Shown here: one piece after another, positions 44,128-44,505 of the stretch
Position numbering within the stretch: the first letter of the stretch is position 1
Layout: every line of letters starts with the position of its first letter
NCBI GenBank assembly: GCA_903919205.1
Contig: CAIXHE010000016.1
Span: 1 to 44,505 of the forward strand
Direction: 5' to 3'
DNA from: an uncultured Opitutaceae bacterium
Lineage (GTDB): Bacteria; Verrucomicrobiota; Verrucomicrobiia; Opitutales; Opitutaceae
DNA length: 44,505 nucleotides
The notes under the pieces: model-generated
The model's database searches: none
What the model saw: the letters and a program-made list of their open reading frames with translations, nothing else
What the model was told of the DNA's origin: nothing
Position numbers and translations under genes: made by a program

Positions 44128-44505
44128 CTAATGGGAAAACATTTCCCGCCAGCGTGCGAGCTCGAGGTCGATGGCCGCCTCCATGCCGGCGACGGCGGTC
44201 GGCGGCGGCGTGGGGTTGCAGTGGATCATGTAGAGGGCCATGCGCCAGGCCTCCGCCTGGTCGGGAAAGTCCCTCGGCTCGGGAAGGATGGCGCTGAAGT
44301 GGGGCCAGCACCAGGCGCGGCTCGCCTCGACGGCGAGCCGGTGGCGCCAGCGGCCGACGAGCAGGTAGGAATTCTCCTCGTCGCGAAGCTTGCGCCCGGG
44401 CGAGGCGCTCACGTGGTGGAGCACCCGGCTTCGCAGCGCGACGGCGTTCACGAGGCCCGCCTCGCTTGCCCTGAAGCAGAGGTCGATGTCCTCGCAGCCG
44501 TTCAC
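44128..44505 (-). CDS. Glycosyltransferase family 2, C-terminal part (cut by window edge)
   Basis: Only the last 125 residues or so are in the window; the gene continues beyond 44505. NGCEDIDLCFRASEAG is the ED-D motif near the end of the GT2 catalytic domain, where the acidic residue acts as base and metal-side contact. VLHHVSASPGRK follows as in many rhamnosyltransferase-like GT2 proteins. The C-terminal 80 residues are helical. It is the upstream partner of the GT4-like gene at 42473-44125, two bases apart. Confidence 0.8.
   Translation of the reverse strand: MNGCEDIDLCFRASEAGLVNAVALRSRVLHHVSASPGRKLRDEENSYLLVGRWRHRLAVEASRAWCWPHFSAILPEPRDFPDQAEAWRMALYMIHCNPTPPPTAVAGMEAAIDLELARWREMFSH

Noticed and set aside
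18049-44505. Search for CRISPR arrays, tRNAs and insertion sequences in the glycosyltransferase-rich half
   Set aside because: No regularly spaced direct repeats, no tRNA-like TpsiC/anticodon pattern and no transposase or integrase motifs were noticed by eye; short weak elements could be missed without a dedicated scan.

Overview
The window is very GC-rich, gene-dense bacterial chromosome, with about 34 protein genes and no gene-free stretch longer than about 300 bases. I see no RNA gene, insertion sequence, integrase or CRISPR array. Gene content (long UxaE-type epimerase next to uxaC, family 16 glycoside hydrolase, many surface-polysaccharide glycosyltransferases, serine palmitoyltransferase-like enzyme, frequent GTG/TTG starts) would fit a Verrucomicrobiota/Opitutales-like heterotroph. 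That placement is an inference from gene content and style, not from a marker gene.

Left part (1-11 kb) is housekeeping. A leftward gene series runs LOG-domain protein, purD, small exported protein, low-molecular-weight phosphatase, glyA, MFS efflux-type transporter, and ends at a strong hairpin at 9-30. A rightward set, FKBP isomerase, shikimate kinase and queG, faces it across a divergent spacer. A rhomboid protease gene converges on queG.

10.9-17.7 kb is a hexuronate locus. A leftward Ldh2-family dehydrogenase diverges from a tightly coupled rightward operon: ExuT-like transporter, UxuB-like SDR reductase, UxaE-like tagaturonate/fructuronate epimerase and UxaC isomerase. Together these would import galacturonate and glucuronate, isomerise them, merge both branches by epimerisation and reduce the product to mannonate. 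Later enzymes (UxuA, KdgK, KdgA) are not in the window.

17.6-35.8 kb is a lipid and glycan region. It holds a YbgC-type thioesterase, four GT4 glycosyltransferases, an acyl carrier protein fused to a FabZ-like dehydratase, a beta-ketoacyl-ACP synthase, an MGDG/UgtP-like glycosyltransferase and a serine-palmitoyltransferase-like enzyme. These are followed by three large polytopic proteins of GT-C/YfhO style, a methyltransferase and a secreted GH16 enzyme. The combination suggests a specialised glycolipid, perhaps glycosphingolipid, pathway beside exopolysaccharide genes; this is the most interesting part of the window.

36.0-42.4 kb looks different: lower GC, relaxed codon use and mostly unrecognised proteins. 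It holds an exported ankyrin-repeat protein, a 9-TM membrane protein coupled to a large exported protein with a zinc-phospholipase-C-like His/Asp pattern and a C-terminal membrane domain, a 3-TM protein and a double zinc-site protein. From 42.4 kb to the end, polysaccharide glycosyltransferases resume on the minus strand, and the last one (GT2) is cut by the window edge.
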